Notes under the pieces: generated by a model
What the model was told of the DNA's origin: nothing
Database searches by the model: none
The model's input: only the letters and a program-made list of their open reading frames with translations
Part shown: piece by piece, positions 45,486 through 56,192 of the stretch
How positions within the stretch are numbered: the first letter of the stretch is position 1
How the letters are laid out: every line of letters starts with the position of its first letter
Source: Isoetes taiwanensis
Lineage: Eukaryota; Streptophyta; Lycopodiopsida; Isoetales; Isoetaceae
Length of the DNA stretch: 64,000 nucleotides
Assembly (NCBI GenBank): GCA_021234155.1
Contig: JAJEKV010000266.1
Coordinates: 60,001-124,000, forward strand
Direction of reading: 5' to 3'
Position numbers and translations under genes: made by a program

Positions 45486-47264
45486 ATGATGTTATCGTGC
45501 AGGCAGCCTGGGCCTGGCCCTGTCAATGGAGGTAAGAATCTCAGTTCCACCCAATTTAAAGAATTGGAAGCTTTTGTCCATTTTAAACAAACAGAAAGCT
45601 ACAACAAAGCTGAAGTTTTAGATGCTAGTAAACATTACAAGTACGGGGATTCTAATGGCTCGTTTAAGAAACCGGGTTCTAAATCAGAAGGCCAATATCT
45701 TCATGTGGGTAATGGCATTCGACCTGAATTACCTTTGAACCTAAAACAAATCGCTCATCTTCTGCAAAGATGTAGTGAGAATAATAGATTATTAGAAGTT
45801 AGGAGCATTCATAGACATGTTGAGAAGATTGGTTTGGGGATGAATAGATTCCTAGGTAATTTACTAGTCCAAGCATATGGGAAGTGTGGAGCTCTCAGTG
45901 ATGCACATAAGGTATTTAAAAGTATGCCACAGCGCAATATTTTTTCCTGGAATATCATGCTTGCAGCATATGCACATAATGGGGAACTGGGTAAGGCACG
46001 CCAAATTTTTGAGCAGATACCATATCCTGATGTGGTCTCATGGAATGCAATGCTTGCAGCTTATGCTCAACAAGGAAAGCTAAAGCATGCCCGCCAAGTC
46101 TTTGAAAAGATGCCATTGAGAAACATGGTTTCCTGGAATGCCATGCTTTCAGCATATGCTCAAAAAGGGCAGATGCAAGATGCTGCATGTCTTTTTGAGC
46201 AAATACCTCTGCGAAACATAGTATCCTGGACTGCCATGATCACAGGATACTCCAAGCATGGCCAAATTGGTAAAGCTCTCCAGCTTTTCTCGCAGATGCC
46301 AGAGAGAAATGTAGTCACATGGACTACTATGGTCACAGGTTATGCCCAAATGGGACAAATAAAAGAGGCCCTCTACCTTTTTAAGCAAATGCCTGGAAAG
46401 AATGTAGTCTCTTGGAATGCTATAATTGCAGCTTATACACAACAAGGGCTTCTTGAGGAAGCTTACCAGTTCTTTCAGCATATGCCTAAGCATGATGTAG
46501 TATCATGGAATGTAATGATATCAGCTTATTCTCAGAATAAACAGTTCAATAAGGCTATATTTCTGTTTAAAAGAATGCTGTTGGAACCTATGACACCAGA
46601 CAAGATTACATTTGTTAGCATACTTGATGCATGTGGCACACAGGCAGCACTGGTTCAAGGTGAATGGGTCCATGCTTGGGTAATATTTTGTAACCTTGAG
46701 TCAGAAGTTGCTGTGCAGAATGCTCTTATAGACATGTATGCAAAGTGTGGGAGCTTAAATGAAGCATATGAATTGTTTGATAAAATGTTCACACGAGACA
46801 AAATCTCATGGACTGCCATTATTGTAGCACATGCTCAGCATGGACATGGCAACAAAGCACTTTGCATTTTCCAAGAAATGAGTGTCGCGGGTGTAGTATC
46901 TGATGTGATAAGCTTTCTTGGTATTCTTTCTGCTTGCAACCGTGCTGGTATGATTGATGAGGGCCATCACAATCTTGTTAGGATGAGTTTAGACTGTGCA
47001 ATTACAGTAATTTTGGACCATTATAATTGCGTAGTTGATCTGCTTGGAAGGAGCGGTTGGTTAGATGAGGCAGAAGCACTGCTAGTAAACATGCCTTTTT
47101 TGCCTGACTCAACTTCATGGAGGGCATTGCTTGGTTCCTGCAAGCTTCATCATAATGTAGAATATGCAACACGTGCTGCAGAGCAGGCCTTTTCAATAGA
47201 TCCGAGACATGCTGCAACATATATCTTGCTAAAACACATTTATCAGAATGTAAATAACGCTTAA
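45486..47264 (+). CDS. pentatricopeptide repeat (PPR) protein, 592 aa, intronless
   Basis: PPR proteins bind organellar RNA in sequence-specific fashion, in editing, splicing or stability. After a variable N-terminus (1-90; no strong transit peptide visible) come motifs from about residue 90 (LKQIAHLLQRCSENNRLLEV...IHRHVEKIG). Seven consecutive repeats of exactly 31 residues follow (147-363), each of the form MPxRNVVSWNAMLAAYAQxG...AxxxFEQ, an SS-type array. P/L/S motifs follow (PDKITFVSILDACG, VQNALIDMYAKCGSLNEAYE, KISWTAIIVAHAQHGHGNKA, FLGILSACNRAGMIDEG), then the E-type start WRALLGSCKLHHNVEYATRA. It stops at YILLKHIYQNVNNA, inside the E1 motif, with no E2/E+ or DYW domain. It may act with a separate DYW partner, or be a 3'-truncated gene. 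The ATG at 45486 (or 45489) is the first in frame. Compare the decayed PPR copy inside the nearby Helitron. Confidence 0.9.
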   Translation: MMLSCRQPGPGPVNGGKNLSSTQFKELEAFVHFKQTESYNKAEVLDASKHYKYGDSNGSFKKPGSKSEGQYLHVGNGIRPELPLNLKQIAHLLQRCSENNRLLEVRSIHRHVEKIGLGMNRFLGNLLVQAYGKCGALSDAHKVFKSMPQRNIFSWNIMLAAYAHNGELGKARQIFEQIPYPDVVSWNAMLAAYAQQGKLKHARQVFEKMPLRNMVSWNAMLSAYAQKGQMQDAACLFEQIPLRNIVSWTAMITGYSKHGQIGKALQLFSQMPERNVVTWTTMVTGYAQMGQIKEALYLFKQMPGKNVVSWNAIIAAYTQQGLLEEAYQFFQHMPKHDVVSWNVMISAYSQNKQFNKAIFLFKRMLLEPMTPDKITFVSILDACGTQAALVQGEWVHAWVIFCNLESEVAVQNALIDMYAKCGSLNEAYELFDKMFTRDKISWTAIIVAHAQHGHGNKALCIFQEMSVAGVVSDVISFLGILSACNRAGMIDEGHHNLVRMSLDCAITVILDHYNCVVDLLGRSGWLDEAEALLVNMPFLPDSTSWRALLGSCKLHHNVEYATRAAEQAFSIDPRHAATYILLKHIYQNVNNA

Positions 47265-47732
47265 AATAATCTGTATAACGTTGATTGCTAATGCATTTGG
47301 GCCAATTTTTGAATGTAAGACCCAGATCCTTTTTTTGCCATAGAACCTCCTTAAACTGAAGACTGGACCGAGAATGAGAAAATTGAAAAATCTATGCTAA
47401 AGAACCAGATTGAGAAAGAATTTATACACCAGAAGCAACTTTTAATTTTGAAATTGAAGACAAGGTGTAAAGCAGCATGAGAAAGCAAACCTCTTTAGCA
47501 TTTTGTAATTATAGCCATTTCCATTTCAGCTTCTGAACGGAATCTTTTACTTAAGTATGAAGGGGATATAGAGAGTGTGGACCTTGAGTGCTGGCATTGT
47601 AGGATGTTATATGCTTTTTAGTATAAGGAAACCAAGAATGTGTCCTAAACCAAGGCAAAGATGCCTGACTTGATTCAGTACTATGTTGGATAACGGCCAC
47701 TAAGTTTAGACGAGTATTTCGCATGTTGTCAA
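47265..47732. other. downstream region of the PPR gene
   Basis: AT-rich, no ORF recognised; likely 3' UTR and flank. Confidence 0.4.
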
Positions 47733-47876
47733 GGTGATCCCGCCCTTCGGGATCCCCGGCCCGGGGACGTGGATCCCCTCCTTCGGGATCACCCCCGGCC
47801 GTGGCTGTTAACGACGAACGAGATTTTTACTCCGGGATCCCCGAAACCAGGGTAAAAGTATTCTGAGCCTCCTTAT
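47733..47876. repeat. small copy of the GATCCCG hairpin repeat
   Basis: Contains GATCCC-GCCCTTC-GGGATC, GTGGATCCCCTCCTTCGGGA and CCGGCCGTGGCTGTTAACG. It ends with CTCCGGGATCCCCGAAACCA and GGGTAAAAGTATTCTGAGCC, matching the right end of the 3.0-3.8 kb cluster (CTCCGGGATCACCGAATCAA, GGGTAAAAGTATCCTGAGCC). Thus the same repeat family with a defined edge. Confidence 0.8.
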
Positions 47877-49485
47877 ACCATTGGATAACCTTGGATGAGA
47901 GCTTTGGACACTCCTCTCAACCACGGATTGCATATAAAGTCTAATCATTTTAACAATATGATTTTTATAGAGATAGATACTTAGGTTATATCTTTAAGAG
48001 GTTCACTCGAATGATCTTTTAAGCTATATGATTGGATTCTTTGGACTTTAGGCTTAACAATTGATACCATTTTTGCCTAGTACACATGGCTCTTAGTACA
48101 TTATTTTTCGAATGTACTTCCCCCAGCTCTGGACTAGGTAAAAGTGAATTTTGTTTTATAGCTAATCAGACTTCGCCATCTCGCCACTAGCCTAGTGCCT
48201 ACCATACTTGCATTATCAATTAGTATATGGCCAAAACTGAACAGACGACAAGGATGGTGGCGATAATCATTAATCAGACTTTCTCAGGAGGGTGGCACTG
48301 AGTTCCAATCATGGCTACAAATAGGGCGAGTGATTGACAGTTGCTAACTGCTCGGGACACTTGTCACCTAGCTCTAAAAGGCCATATACCTTCTATTCGT
48401 TGGAAACGAAGGTAAATATGACATGTCAATGGGTAGCTCAATGGATGAGCTTTCTAAGGAGCCCAAGATCACCTAATGTTGGCCTTTATCTAAAAAACTA
48501 TCATTCCTTGCTCCAAATCATTATTTATTCCCCTGGAGTACCTTTATCATTGAGTATCGTAATTAGAACTTATAGTAGACTTTTCAATTCAAAGCAGCGA
48601 AAGAGCTTTATAGCATTATGTAGGTTGTGAATGTGTAACCAAGACTATAGTCTTGTCATGAATAAACTCTTCAATATAGAGGTTCAATACCTTGGTAGTT
48701 TTTGTACTACATCATCATCGAAGAGGAAATCAAGTTCTTACCAATAGACTTAATTGATTGAAATTGAGGTAATCCTAGATATTTCAAATGTCTTAATAAC
48801 CATGATATAACCTTAACTCTAGCGCTAACCAGCAGAATTTGAACTAAAGTAAGCAGACAAAAAGCCTTCTTTCTTCAAAGATGCACTGCGAATCATGACC
48901 GAACATCCGGGTCAATTTGATCATGAATATGGCCTATAAGTAAAAGTCTGAGCTTTACTTTTCTAAAGATCCCTATGACGCAATAAGCAAAGAGTGTTTG
49001 ATTCTTGTTATCTCTGATAGTATTGTCAAGTTGCAAGTAGAGCACTGATAGTAATTGCTTTTGCTCGCAGGACACCTTGTTGTGAGGTTTGGGTACCATA
49101 CAAGTTTAAACTTTGCATTTTAAACTTCCTTTGAAGACCATAGCTCCTACAAGGTGGACCTTAACAAAGCATTCATTTGACACATCTTTAGGAATATTCA
49201 ACAAATGAGGTAGAGTTAGTTTTTTTTAATCCATTCCATCAATTACAACAGACATATATTGTAGTAAACGTTCAAGAGCTTTTTTCCTATGCTTAGCAAG
49301 CTTCCTTCTCTTGGCTGCTTGTTGTTCACGGTGTCTAGCAAGGTTTTATTGCATAATATCTGTTGAAAATATGTAGCATAATAACAGGGGGTTTTCTTTG
49401 TGTTTTTGTACGCTTTTTACTAAGATTTTTGTATGATTTCGTGATGTATTCAAATGGATGTACTAATGCGTACATCTAGAGTGCA
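47877..49485. other. intergenic, no gene recognised
   Basis: A 98-aa plus-strand frame at 48334-48630 and others show no family features. Mostly AT-rich. Confidence 0.45.
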
Positions 49486-49695
49486 CCATTTCTGAGCCAT
49501 TGATTTTAGCCTTTTTTTTTCAATGGTCAACAACCAATGGCTCACAACAAAAGCCCTTTTTTGTGCGTGTGGTGCATAATGGGCACATGAAGGGCCATTG
49601 ATTTTAGCCCTTTTTTTCAATGATCAACAACCAATGGCTCACAACAAAAGCCCTCTTTTTGTGTGTGTGGTGCATAATGGGCACATGAAGGGCTT
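49486..49695. repeat. tandem duplication, 98-bp period
   Basis: TGATTTTAGCC...TTTCAATG, CAACAACCAATGGCTCACAA, CAAAAGCCC and GTGGTGCATAATGGGCACAT recur at 49501 and 49599 with very few differences. Confidence 0.85.
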
Positions 49696-50655
49696 GAAGG
49701 GCGCATGTAGTGCAGTTTCCCCGCCGGCAACACATTTCTTATCATAACTTTTGATCCAGAGCTCTGTTTGAGATGCTCTCTCCGAGATCTTTTTGATAGT
49801 GTATGATATGGATATGTTTGGTTAAGTTATCTATGCTAAAACAAACAATTTTTAACGGGTTTGGTAGGCTTTCACATCCTACCAAATTGATTATCTGAGG
49901 ATTGCGCTTATTGGATATTGTTTTATGGCTCATTCCGAATGAAGCTTGCAAAAAATTACCATGCATTTTTAGATTTGAGGCAGTTATTAAGCAAATTCCA
50001 AGGCTTCTAGATCCTTGTGCTAACAAGCAGAAAAGTTTCCCACTTTGGTTTCTCACCACAAGAATTCATGGAGGCCAAAGGCTGCTGTTAAATTCCAGTT
50101 GAAAAATATTTGTGTATGGGTGTTGCAAACTTTATGACTTTCAGAATAATGGGATCAATCTGCTCTATCTTTATGGTAACTTTTACTTATGTTCTATTTG
50201 TTTTATTGTGATCAAATTCAAAAGCTACAGGTGATGAAAGCCTCAAATGAATTCTAGTTTTTTTTCTGTAACAACCATTGACATTAACAACCAACACATA
50301 ACTACTATTGACATTAATTAACACAACCATTGGGTCCAACACATTTAAATTAAAATCCCCCTTAAACCCCCTTTGGTACGGGGGGTGACGTAGGGCAGCG
50401 AGAGCCCTCATAATTGTATTTTGCACGTACGAAATCAACACTATATAGTATTCCGCTTGTAATCTTATAGTATTTTGCGAATCTTGTTATACAGCATAGC
50501 AAATTTTGTACTTGCATACCCCACAAACGAGGAACTTTACGTACGGTGTAGATTAAGGAATAAGGGGTGAATATGCCTATCCAACAACTCTCGTTGCCCG
50601 GAGTCAAAGAACCAAATTCCCGCCATCCAAAAAATCTGGTGCTCAGGGGAGTGGT
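49696..50655. other. intergenic, no gene recognised
   Basis: Includes three ACAACCATTGACATTAA-type short tandem units near 50265-50345. The 101-aa minus-strand frame at 50362-50667 is not assignable. Confidence 0.45.
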
Positions 50656-51245
50656 TGTCGGGAGCAAAAGTATAAGTTAGTGAATAAGTTAAGTTAGCAA
50701 TTATCCTTAGCTAGACCACTGGGGGATGTTTTTATCTAATATAACATAGGACAAGTTATAAGCCATAAGCTAATCTAAGAACCTTAGGAAAGATAGTGTA
50801 CTATTATTATAGCTAAGAAAGATACACATCTATTATATCGATGGGCACAAAGGGGTACTTTTAATACTAAAAGGGGGCGACTTGGGCTAAATATGGGGAC
50901 GTCATTCAAATAGGGCTCATTAAGGGATACCTTTACTTTTTTTTATAAAGGAAGTGAATGTTATATAAGGAGCAACTAGTAAGCATATGGGGGGGGGGGG
51001 CTTGTTTCTAGCCCAATCGAAGATCTAAGCCAAATTCTAAGCCTAGCCTGTTTCTTAAATTTGTGTTTTTGCTACAAAGGATTTGTAGGGGCTAACTTGC
51101 ATTATTCCCTTTCTTTGGAATTCTTTTGCTCAAGAACAACCCGGTTGGGTGGTGAGCTTACTCGGAAGGATGGATTTGTGCTTATTTGACTTGTTTCTTA
51201 ACGATTATTTTGCAGTAGATCTCTGGAGACTACCAGATCATATCA
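50656..51245 (+). repeat. putative LTR of a further LTR retrotransposon
   Basis: Inferred from the PBS that follows. Candidate edges TGTCGGGAGCAAAAG and ATCATATCA, about 590 bp, with a G12 run at about 50990-51001. No second LTR copy in the window, so the edges are tentative. Confidence 0.45.
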
Positions 51246-51248
51246 AAT

Positions 51249-51261
51249 TGGTATCAGAGCC
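51249..51261 (+). promoter_or_regulatory. primer-binding site (initiator-Met tRNA type)
   Basis: Perfect TGGTATCAGAGCC on the plus strand, four bases after a CA-ending putative LTR. Confidence 0.75.
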
Positions 51262-51720
51262 AAGTCTTTCAAAATTCTTGTACAATAGCCCAGAACGTAT
51301 TTAATATTCCTGCTGACCAATACAACCAAGCCCTGAACATTGCAGCTCAAACCACAACTCAGATTAGAATTCCTGCTTCAGCAAGCTTTGAAGAAAACCA
51401 AACTAGAGTACATAGCCATACTGTACGGTTATCTGCCAAATATATATCAACAGCCTCCTTTGCCTGCAAATCCTCCTCCTGTTAACCCTCCACCTCCTAG
51501 CACCGAAAGAATCAAATGGCTGGAAAAAATCGAAGGAATGTCTACATATGTGGGAGATAAATGAAGCCCACCTACAGTTCTAGGATTTTTAGCATCATGG
51601 AAAAGTTTCTTTAAGAGAGTCAAAGCTACGGAGGAATAGAAATTACAGGCAATGGACAAGTATTTGACTGATGTAGCTATGCTTCAGCGATGGTGCATTT
51701 TTGGCGAGGTTGTGGAGCTC
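51262..51720 (+). pseudogene. degraded gag-like start after the PBS
   Basis: Frames after the PBS include ADQYNQALNIAAQTTTQIR and a Pro-rich YQQPPLPANPPPVNPPPP followed by TERIKWLEKIEGMSTYVGDK. Gag-like by position and composition only. The element fades out by about 51.75 kb. Confidence 0.4.
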
Positions 51721-52922
51721 AACATGGCATCTCCAGCTTCTTATGCCTGCCATATCCACCATAGCCATAGCAGGGGTTTAAAATCGACTCAAAGAACCAT
51801 AGCCATGGCGTGGTTTTTGGAGGTGTAGGTAACAGATCATTCAAGAATGCAGGTTTTCACCCAGGTAACATGTTGTAAGAGGTCCTTCAAGAATGTTGTA
51901 CTTATTTGTCGTTTTTGAATAGAATGGTCGCCACATGGCGACCTCCCATTGGATAATAAAAGTAGAATGAATAGCAACTTACCTTGATGTATGGATAGGA
52001 AAATATGGTGGTGAATCCATGATAGCTTCTCCATCCCGATTCCCAATCTTATTTTTGAAGTATATACTACTTAGCCAAACTAAAATTTTAAAATCTCAAG
52101 AAAGTACATTGATCTTGAACGATGAAAATTTTAGACTCAAACAATATTCATATCCATTGTATCATCTAGCATTAAGGTTTTAGATGTTCAAATAAGTAAC
52201 TTCGGGTAGGCAACAACTTAGAACAACATGCTTCACTTAAATTCAATAAGCAAGACTTACTGTAGCAAAGGGAAAATGCAAAAACAAGCTACAATGTCTT
52301 GTTTCAACGTCTTGTCTACGCAAAAAAAATGTATCTGATTTTTCCATACCATTGACCACCATCTATATCCTAGTTTCTTTTTACGACAATTGTGGCTCTG
52401 GGCCTAAATATAGAACCCCTTACCAGGATTGACTTGTATTCTGAAACTTCACCTCCAGGAACATCCACAAGCAAATGAATCTCTTGGAGCCATCGTTGTC
52501 CAGTTTGTTCGCGCCATCACAACGATGCTGGTTTGGAATAGGTGCATAGGGAGGGTTTTTTTGTTCTCCATCTTGGGGTCTTTCTTTGAAGCTATGAGGG
52601 AACCATGCATTTAAGCTCTTGGCCACTTCAGAGGCAAGGAAAGAAAACCTACAGATTTAGTAGGATTTAAGTATCGGGGTACCAAAACAGCTCCGTCTGT
52701 TAATTCCACCGTTCAATGGATAGCTCATGTCCCAAGAAACTCCTCCGAAAAAAAAATGGACATCCACCACACGGATGTGCTAATCTCGAAATTTCCCCCT
52801 TTCCCAACGTAGGGACACAATGGGAAAATGGCATGTTCCCCATTTGCGCATGAGTCCAAAGGATCTTTTCTACTCTAGAGACAAGCTATTATGACCAACA
52901 GAACTGAAATCAATTTTCTACG
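51721..52922. other. intergenic, no gene recognised
   Basis: AT-rich, small ORFs only. Confidence 0.45.
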
Positions 52923-53300
52923 GTGTGATGTTCCAGCATAATATACGATATGAATATGTATATTATACTGCCACATCACTTGTACATGTCGCCTTGACGA
53001 CATGTATTTGGAAACTGCAAAGGGTTGCTTCCTAGGGGCCAACTTCGTATGTTGCACATGCCTTTAAACATATGCATTTAACCCCTTTGCTACATGGAAA
53101 ACCCCCACATGATCTTTTAACCCTAACCCTAAAAGGTTATGTAAAAGGAACAAAAGGAAAAACCCTAAACTTTTTCCCTTTTCGCATTCCAGCTTCCAAA
53201 AGCCATTCCAGCCAAGCCAAGCTGCTATTTTGCATTGCCAGACGCTGCCAAGCCGGCTTTGCACAACAGATCTCTAAGATTCGGTTGCCTTCGACTTAAA
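52923..53300 (+). repeat. relic LTR of the TGTGACGT family
   Basis: TGTGATGTTCCAGCATAATA, ATATTATACTGCCACATCAC and CTTCCTAGGGGCCAACTT follow the same layout as the start of the element C LTR (TGTGGACGTTCCGACGATAT, ATATTATAACGCCACGCC, CCCTAGGGGGCAACTT). Solo and decayed. Confidence 0.5.
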
Positions 53301-53954
53301 CTGAAGCATGGACGCATTTCGAGGAGCTAGAGCAAGGAAAATTTTAAGGGACCTATAATTTTGTATAAGTATAATAAATTGGCCATTGCTTGTAAAATAT
53401 GCCCCCAAAAGTGTAGCCTAAACTGGCCGTTTTTCCTATTTTTTTCTAATGTGGCTGCAATCCAATTGGCGATTTTTGAACCAAATATCCAACAGTTTGT
53501 AGCTCAAATGGCAATTTTTAGCTAGATTCTTATTAAATATAGAGCTAGTTGCCCGAACATAAAGAAGTTGCTACTCTATATAGATGTATTTAAGTTAATG
53601 TTGTATGAATTTGAATGCATACCCCATGTATTTTAATATTGCTGGTAGGGAAAATAAAAAATCGAATGCCAGAGTCTTCATAAAGAGGATTGAAAAGTGC
53701 CTCGATTTTCTAAAAGAGGGGGATCATTCTTAGTTGGTAGATATATTTAGGAATAAAAATTTCTAATAATGTTAGCCCCCCATTAAGTGACGAATTTATG
53801 AGGGGGCCTCTTGATGAGTTAAGATTTGGCGAACTTAAGGCAGTACAAGATTTGGTCAAGTGGCCTAAATGGCCATTCCATAAGCATATCTAGTTCTCAC
53901 TTGGGACTAAATTGGCCCCAGAGTCAATACCACTCCAAGTAGCAAACATCTAAT
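53301..53954. other. intergenic, no gene recognised
   Basis: AT-rich; nothing assignable. Confidence 0.45.
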
Positions 53955-54296
53955 TGGCGGCAGAGGTTGCAAGAATTGCGAGTTCCACAGGAGCTGCAGA
54001 ATGGGGTGCACCAGCTTTATGATGGGATTTATGCTGCACTGCCTTATGAAGATCGGCGGGTAGCTAGCACTATGGGAGTTAAGCAGGGCTGCCCGTTGTC
54101 TCCAACGCTTTTTGGGTTGTACATTGATAGCTTGGAGACGTGGATGCAGCACCATGGGGGAGCCGGGGTGCAATTATCTGAGGCGACCTCTGTGAGCCAG
54201 TTAATGTAGCTTTGCTAGCCCACACGGCCAGCAGTATGCAGCAGCATTTGGATGCCCTCAGTGGGTTCTGTGGGGCAACGGGAATGACAGTGAACT
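53955..54296 (+). pseudogene. LINE reverse transcriptase, middle part
   Basis: RLQELRVPQELQNGVHQLYD, then RRVASTMGVKQGCPLSPTLF and GLYIDSLETWMQ. MGVKQGCPLSPTLF is the hallmark RT motif of plant LINEs. The catalytic Asp-Asp motif after it is lost in a degraded stretch around 54200. GFCGATGMTVN is interrupted by the MULE-like insertion. Confidence 0.9.
54287..54296. repeat. 10-bp target-site duplication GACAGTGAAC (left)
   Basis: Identical to 54928-54937; flanks the MULE-like element. Confidence 0.9.
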
Positions 54297-54927
54297 AAGT
54301 TCAAAAGCATCTTAAGAGAGATGCGTCAGATGCGACACATCGAAAGCATCTAAAGCATCGAAGCATCTAAGTTTTAAGATGCGGTTAAGATGCGTTTGAA
54401 AAAAATTTAAATTGTCGAAAAATACCTTCACTCCATTGGAGCCTTAAATACCTTTGATCTATAGATACTTTCAGAATTAAAATACAGAATATCTATGAAT
54501 AATAGAAGAGAAAAGCTGTTATGATCTTTGTATTTACGTGGTTTCTTCTTCGCAGAATCCTTTTGCGTTGTTGCATGTCTTCTGATCGGCTGCAACATAC
54601 CCTTTTTCTTTGTTGCTGACCTCTCAATCCAGATGCAAACTTTTGGCCCAACTCTCGACCTCCTTATAGACCCTACATACCTAGTTTGTCGCTTGCCCCA
54701 GTGTCAACAAAGAGCTTTGAAGAGAAAATGGTTACAGAAGGCCAAAGAGGCAACAAACTGCACTTATTTTAGGGTCATCGATATCAGGCAACCTAATGCA
54801 AGTGTTTTTGGCAAAAAATTTTTTTTTGAAAAAATAAGGTGAAGCATCTATGTCAGATGCGGGTGTCGATGCGCACACATCTACATCTAAGCATCTTATT
54901 TTAAGATGCGCACATCTTACGAACTTA
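54297..54927. mobile_element. non-autonomous Mutator-like element (631 bp)
   Basis: Terminal inverted repeats TAAGTTCAAAAGCATCTTAA and, from the other end, TAAGTTCGTAAGATGTGCGC, with a perfect 10-bp TSD. Both termini are packed with AGATGCG/CGCATCT words. Interior 54528-54842 is an open frame of 104 codons without known domain (LDLLIDPTYLVCRLPQC), possibly captured sequence. MULEs make 9-11-bp TSDs, which fits. Confidence 0.8.
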
Positions 54928-54937
54928 GACAGTGAAC
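54928..54937. repeat. 10-bp target-site duplication GACAGTGAAC (right)
   Basis: Second copy; the LINE frame resumes with LHKTKLLTIL. Confidence 0.9.
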
Positions 54938-55865
54938 TTGCACAAAACTAAGCTTCTCACGATCCTGTCCTCGCAACACCCTATCCTGGAGTTATATTAC
55001 AGGGGACAGGAAGTGGAGATGGTGCGGAGCTTCAAGTATCTGGGAATTGATTTCACTACTAACATGCTGTGGGATGAGTGTGTGGAGAGGAGAGCCAGTG
55101 CAAGCTGGAGGGCTTTATATGCTGGAGGGCGAGGAGAGCACACCTGTTTAGGGCTTTGGTCGAGCCGGTGCTGCTATATGGGGTGGAGGTTTGGGGCCCA
55201 GCAGTTAGCAAAAACACGTGGGATAGGTTGGAAAGGGTGCAGAAAGCTTTCTTGACATATAGCTTAGGAGTGAAGGACACCGTACCGTATAAGATTTTGT
55301 TGTATGAGACGGGGTTCTGGCCTTTACATCATTCTGCTATGCGCAGGCATCTTACTTGCTTCCATAAGGTGGATGGAATGGATGAGCATCGCTTGCCCCA
55401 CACAGCCGTGTTGTTAACGCAGGGGCCCCGGGGGGTGAAGAGGGTATGGCATGATAACCATAAGGGATGGTTTAGGAGGTGGTCTATGGATTACCAACGG
55501 ATGGTGGTAACCGCGATCTCGATGAGAATGGGCAATTGGATGCGGCCTATGCTGCCACCCTGTGGGATGCCTCTACTCTTGCAAAGCCCAAGACAGAGCA
55601 CTATCACGCTCAGATTAATCCCGGCCTTGAGCATGGACCCCATCAAGTTTTGAAAGCACACATCTCGTGAAGAAACGGAGAGCTATTGCTGCCATAAGGA
55701 CGGGTTCCCATTACCTCTTTAATTGAAAACAGTTATTTGGGGGTGAATGGCGGGCACGGGATCCCCAGGGAGGAGAGGATATGTCAGTGTTGTGAGATGC
55801 ACGTGATAGAGGATGAGCACCATGCCCTCCAGCTCCAAAGATATGCCCATGTCCGAATGTCAAAG
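54938..55865 (+). pseudogene. LINE ORF2 C-terminal part
   Basis: HKTKLLTILSSQHPILELYY, VEMVRSFKYLGIDFT, ALVEPVLLYGVEVWGP, then VPYKILLYETGFWPLHHSAM. It ends with a zinc-binding-like tail RICQCCEMHVIEDEHHAL. Frameshifts near 55130 and 55600. Downstream to 56150 is 3' UTR. Confidence 0.85.
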
Positions 55866-56192
55866 TGCAATCGATCTTAGATGCTCGACACACCGCTACG
55901 CCAGTTACTCGCATCACCTATGGTAGCGCCGACGGGAGCTTACATCTTGGAGATTTCGGCCGTCACGACTTGCTCTTCAGGGGCATGGTATTTGAGAGCC
56001 TACTGTTAGGGTTTTTCCTCCCAAGTGGGGGTTTTTTCATCCCGGTAGTAGGGTTCTACTGTACAGTTACATTGTTTGTTTTTGGTGTTGGGGTTTTTTG
56101 GCTTTTTTGCCTGTTCTCTGCATGTACCGTCTCATAGGCCTCTGGCCTCCGTGGAAGTTAAAATAAACTTCCTTCCTTCCTTCCTTCCTATT
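55866..56192 (+). other. LINE 3' UTR and TTCC-repeat tail
   Basis: Ends AAATAAACTTCCTTCCTTCC; the microsatellite takes the place of a poly(A) tail. Confidence 0.65.

Larger units (their letters stand above)
53955..56192 (+). mobile_element. 5'-truncated LINE (non-LTR retrotransposon), interrupted by a MULE
   Basis: Begins inside the RT domain (about 53955) and ends in an AAATAAACTTCC tail with a TTCC microsatellite (about 56168-56190). Internal MULE-like insertion at 54297-54927. The 5' truncation is typical of target-primed reverse transcription. Coding parts are listed separately. Confidence 0.85.

Noticed and set aside
48334-48630. Possible organelle-derived insertion around 48.2-48.7 kb
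   Set aside because: Some phrases felt organelle-like but no organellar gene, rRNA or tRNA could be recognised; not supportable by eye.
51249-51261. TGGTATCAGAGCC sites as tRNA gene ends
   Set aside because: No cloverleaf precedes them; they are primer-binding sites directly after LTR ends.
53118-53137. TAACCCTAACCCTAAAAGG, telomere-like
   Set aside because: Only two to three units inside an LTR relic; AACCCTA words also occur singly throughout the LTRs (AGGGTTTAGGGTT). Not an interstitial telomere array.
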